Shown here piece by piece: positions 52,168 through 54,609 of a DNA stretch of 54,609 nucleotides (position 1 is its first letter; the number at the start of each line of letters is the position of its first letter). The position numbers were made by a program, and so were the translations under genes. The notes beneath the pieces were generated by a model that was not told the DNA's origin, ran no database searches, and was given only the letters and a program-made list of their open reading frames with translations. Source of the DNA: UBA993 sp964436815 (GTDB lineage: Bacteria > Bacillota > Dethiobacteria > DTU022); assembly GCA_964436815.1 (NCBI GenBank), contig CAYTER010000010.1, positions 1 to 54,609 of the forward strand, read 5' to 3'.

Positions 52168-53475
52168 TCAGCTGCTCATCAGGTCACGGATCAGAGGCTT
52201 AGTGATCTGAACAAGTCTGACAATCGGACGCTTTGAAGGGCAAACATAAGCACATATACCGCATTCAATGCAGTCCAGCGTGTTCCATTCTGCAGCCTCT
52301 TTAACCATGCCTGTTTCGCAGTAGATACTGATTTGATTCGGATATAAAAGCACCGGGCAATGTTCAACGCATTTGCAACAGCGGACGCAATCGCGATACT
52401 CGGTATCTTCAAGAGCCATTTCCGGCGGTAAAACAACTACGCCAGTAGTTCCCTTGGTTACCGGTGCATCCAGACTGAGCTGCGCTTTTCCGGTCATCGG
52501 GCCGCCGATAATCACCTTGGCTGGTTCTTCGATAATCCCGCCGCACTCTTCAATCAGATGGGCAAGCGGAGTTCCGATTTTTACCAGCAGGTTCTGCGGT
52601 TCCCTGATATTTTGGCCGGTTATGGCAACTACTCTCTCGATGAGCGGTTTCCCATATTTAACCGCTTCGTAGATCGCTACTGCTGTACCAACATTTTGAA
52701 TCATTGTACCTACATCCATCGGCAAGCCCCCGGAAGGAACTTCCCGATCAAGAGCGGCTTTTACCAGGTGCTTCTCTGAACCCTGGGGATACTTGGTAGG
52801 CATCCGTAGTAAGACTATACGCGGATCATCATTCTTATCACGAATAGCCTCGATCGCATCATCTTTATTTCCCTCGATACAAATGTAAGCTTTGTCAACT
52901 TCAAGCACTTTCATCAAGAGCTTGGTTCCCTGTAACAGTTCTTCCGGTTTTTCAAGCATCAGCCGGTGGTCACAGGTCAGATAAGGCTCACATTCGCAAC
53001 CGTTAAGCAGTAAAACATCGACTTTCTTGTCCGGTGGTGGGCTTAACTTCACCGCAGTCGGGAATGTTGCGCCTCCCATACCGACAATACCAGCTTCCTT
53101 AACCGCATTGAGGATATCTTCTTTTGTTGCTTTTTCCAGATCGTTATCGGCCAGAACCATCTTATCCTGGTTCTTGTCAACGGCAATCACGACACAGTCA
53201 ATCGGCTGGCCTGGAATTCGAGGCTCAATGGCGGTTACCGTACCGGAAAGGCTGGCGTGGACCGGAGCGCTGACAAATTTATCACTCGATCCGATTTTCT
53301 GTCCGGCTTTGACCTTATCGCCGACTTTCACCAGGGGCTCGTTGGGAGCACCAAGATGCTGTGAAAGTGGTATAACAATCTCCTCCGGCAGAGAAGCCTC
53401 TTTTATTGGCTTGTGCTCGCTAAAGCTTTTGTAGTGGGGAACATTTAACCCACCAAGAAACTGTTTTACTTCCAC
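52168..53475 (-). CDS. rnfC: RnfC-like electron-transfer subunit
   Basis: 435 residues. The N-terminal barrel/hybrid motif is VKVGDKVKAGQKIG. A 51-kDa-type flavin/NADH-binding domain follows (GIVGMGGATFPTAVKLSPP, LLNGCECEPYLTCDHRLM), then an SLBB-like part. Two ferredoxin-type [4Fe-4S] clusters are in CVRCCKCVEHCP (an extra Cys where Gly is usual) and CIECGICAYVCPSKRP. In Rnf this subunit exchanges electrons with NAD(H) on the cytoplasmic side. The GTG start has a GGGGGG-type site. It lies 18 bases after the formate dehydrogenase beta gene, so it is likely in the same operon. Confidence 0.93.
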   Translation of the reverse strand: MEVKQFLGGLNVPHYKSFSEHKPIKEASLPEEIVIPLSQHLGAPNEPLVKVGDKVKAGQKIGSSDKFVSAPVHASLSGTVTAIEPRIPGQPIDCVVIAVDKNQDKMVLADNDLEKATKEDILNAVKEAGIVGMGGATFPTAVKLSPPPDKKVDVLLLNGCECEPYLTCDHRLMLEKPEELLQGTKLLMKVLEVDKAYICIEGNKDDAIEAIRDKNDDPRIVLLRMPTKYPQGSEKHLVKAALDREVPSGGLPMDVGTMIQNVGTAVAIYEAVKYGKPLIERVVAITGQNIREPQNLLVKIGTPLAHLIEECGGIIEEPAKVIIGGPMTGKAQLSLDAPVTKGTTGVVVLPPEMALEDTEYRDCVRCCKCVEHCPVLLYPNQISIYCETGMVKEAAEWNTLDCIECGICAYVCPSKRPIVRLVQITKPLIRDLMSS

Positions 53476-53493
53476 TTGTTTTCACCCCCCGGT

Positions 53494-54279
53494 TTATTTG
53501 GATTCGCCTTTGGCTTCCTCGAATTTTTTGCTCTGGCTGCGGTTTGACCAGAGGCCAAGTGCAACAGCAATTACGACCAGTACGCGCAGTGGTGCGTAAA
53601 TGGTATTGAAAAATCTGGTCTGAACCGGTACATGCGGATCTGCCGGGAAACCATATTTCTCAGGTTTATCTGCCAGCACATAAAGCATTGATGTGCCGCC
53701 GACTTCGTCAAGGCCATAGATTGTAGCATTAACCTTGCCCTTAGCTTTTAGCTGACTGACTCTTTTTTCAGCTTTGGCGATCAACTCTTTACTGTCACCA
53801 TAGGTAATTGAGCCAGTCGGGCAGGCAGTTGCGCAGGCCGGTTTAAGGCCATTCTGCAACCGGTCAAGGCAGAAAGTACACTTCCTGGCCTTGTTCGCCA
53901 GGCGATCAAAACCGATAACCTGGAACGGGCAGGCTGCTGCACAGTAGTTACAACCAATACACTTAACTTCATCAACCTTCACCGTATCATACTCAGTACG
54001 GTAAAGGGCTCCCGCCGGGCAGGCCAGGATACAGGCCGCATCGCTGCAGTGCATGCAACCCGATTTGACCATCAGCCAGTCTACGCCGCCATTTTCATTG
54101 GCATGTTCACGGAATTTAATCCGCATCCAGGTCGTAGACGATAACCGAGGCGGGTTCTCGTAAGTTCCTGTAAAGGTTGTCTCTTCGGCCGGCAGCTGGT
54201 TCCATTGTTTACAGGCAGCCTGGCAACCACGGCAACCCATACACTTGGAGGCATCTATTAAGCAGATGTTTTTAGCCAT
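53494..54279 (-). CDS. Formate dehydrogenase beta (iron-sulfur) subunit
   Basis: 261 residues with four cysteine groups for [4Fe-4S] clusters: CMGCRGCQAACKQW, CMHCSDAACILACP, CIGCNYCAAACP and CTFCLDRLQNG...CATACP. It shows LSSTTWMRIKFREH, typical of FdnH/FdhB chains. One C-terminal helix (LRVLVVIAVALGLW) anchors it. It carries electrons from the molybdenum or tungsten subunit to a membrane partner. Normally that partner is a cytochrome b gamma subunit; here the next gene is rnfC. The ATG abuts the alpha stop, with AGGAGGG inside the alpha gene. Confidence 0.9.
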   Translation of the reverse strand: MAKNICLIDASKCMGCRGCQAACKQWNQLPAEETTFTGTYENPPRLSSTTWMRIKFREHANENGGVDWLMVKSGCMHCSDAACILACPAGALYRTEYDTVKVDEVKCIGCNYCAAACPFQVIGFDRLANKARKCTFCLDRLQNGLKPACATACPTGSITYGDSKELIAKAEKRVSQLKAKGKVNATIYGLDEVGGTSMLYVLADKPEKYGFPADPHVPVQTRFFNTIYAPLRVLVVIAVALGLWSNRSQSKKFEEAKGESK

Positions 54280-54609
54280 TTATACCGCCCTCCTTACATT
54301 GCATAGGAACGCCTTATATTCCGGAATGGTTGTGTTGGGGTCACCGACTGAAGGAGTCAGGTCATTAGCGCTGGCTCCGGTGCTCATACCCATGAAACCC
54401 CAGTGCATCGGCATTCCGACTACATGCTTCAGCTCACCATTGATAAGCATCGGCTTAATTCGTTTTGTCACACAGGCTTTAACCTTGATGTTGCCCTGCT
54501 CGCCATCCTTATAGAGACGCTTGCTCTCAATAAGGATGTAGTCACCGTTGTTGATACCAAGCTCAGCAGCATGCTCTTCGCTGATTTCGGCAAACATCTC
54601 CGGCATCAT
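54280..54609 (-). CDS. Formate dehydrogenase alpha subunit, C-terminal fragment (5' end beyond window)
   Basis: The last 109 residues or so of a molybdopterin oxidoreductase. They include the closing beta-barrel that covers the pterin (FAEISEEHAAELGINNGDYILIESKR) and the formate-dehydrogenase-like end HVVGMPMHWGFMG, SANDLTPSVGDPNTTIPEYKAFLCNV. The catalytic Sec/Cys and Fe-S N-terminus lie outside the window, so substrate and possible Tat signal cannot be checked. It is directly coupled to the beta gene. Confidence 0.88.
   Translation of the reverse strand: MMPEMFAEISEEHAAELGINNGDYILIESKRLYKDGEQGNIKVKACVTKRIKPMLINGELKHVVGMPMHWGFMGMSTGASANDLTPSVGDPNTTIPEYKAFLCNVRRAV

Noticed and set aside
1..54609. 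CRISPR array, insertion sequence or rRNA
   Set aside because: No regularly spaced direct repeats, transposase-like protein or rRNA sequence was found on reading through.

Overview
The window reads as chromosomal DNA of an anaerobic Gram-positive bacterium of the Clostridia type. Supporting signs are the Firmicutes-style infC-rpmI-rplT block with an AUU-started infC, a T-box in front of pheST, strong AGGAGG ribosome sites with many TTG/GTG starts, near-consensus sigma-A promoters, Rnf-type and formate dehydrogenase genes, and an ADP-forming acyl-CoA synthetase. The unusual load of Na+/H+ antiporter-like subunits would suit a Na+-dependent or alkaliphilic anaerobe, but that is inference and I cannot name the genus. 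No integrase, transposase, phage gene or CRISPR array was seen.

Layout. 1-2111 (-) is an ADP-forming acyl-CoA synthetase cut by the left edge. 2317-5181 (+) is a class A penicillin-binding protein. 5220-13235 (-) is pheS-pheT-zapA-cvpA-mpg-mutS2-orf92 behind a sigma-A promoter and T-box. 13232-19066 (-) carries an rRNA-type methyltransferase, a TrkA/RCK protein, rplT-rpmI-infC with an attenuator-like leader, thrS and a diacylglycerol-kinase-like gene. 19124-26904 (-) is a metalloid/thiol-redox region. An arsR-acr3-arsC operon lies downstream of a longer arsR-led set holding a cysteine desulfurase-like enzyme, an unlisted 58-residue ORF, an Fe-S protein, a DGC-domain protein, a Cys-rich mini-protein, a glutaredoxin-like CxxC protein and three permease genes. 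26997-30490 (-) has a DUF2207 protein, LemA and a TGS GTPase. 30575-32468 (+) has tRNA-Val(GAC) and a K+ channel with RCK domains. 32552-33895 (-) is an MmgE/PrpD protein.

33988-51034 is the most striking part: two divergent sets of genes around a 330-bp control region. The left arm (-) is five proton/cation-channel subunits in the order A-type, D-type, D-type, D-type, A-type. The right arm (+) is mrpB-C-D-E-F-G, then MbhD-like and MbhE-like genes (the C-terminal parts of MrpA as separate proteins), then one more D-type and one more A-type subunit. In total there are eight antiporter-like subunits, three NuoL/MrpA-type and five NuoM/N/MrpD-type, with no hydrogenase or quinone module beside them.

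51163-54609 (-), convergent with the right arm, is formate dehydrogenase alpha (3' end only) and beta followed directly by rnfC and rnfD, and then a terminator. The rnfG, rnfE, rnfA and rnfB genes and a formate dehydrogenase gamma gene are absent here. A formate-linked Rnf-like electron module beside a giant Mrp-like ion module is the best candidate for an undescribed system. Two K+-related RCK genes in the same window fit a theme of Na+/K+/H+ handling.
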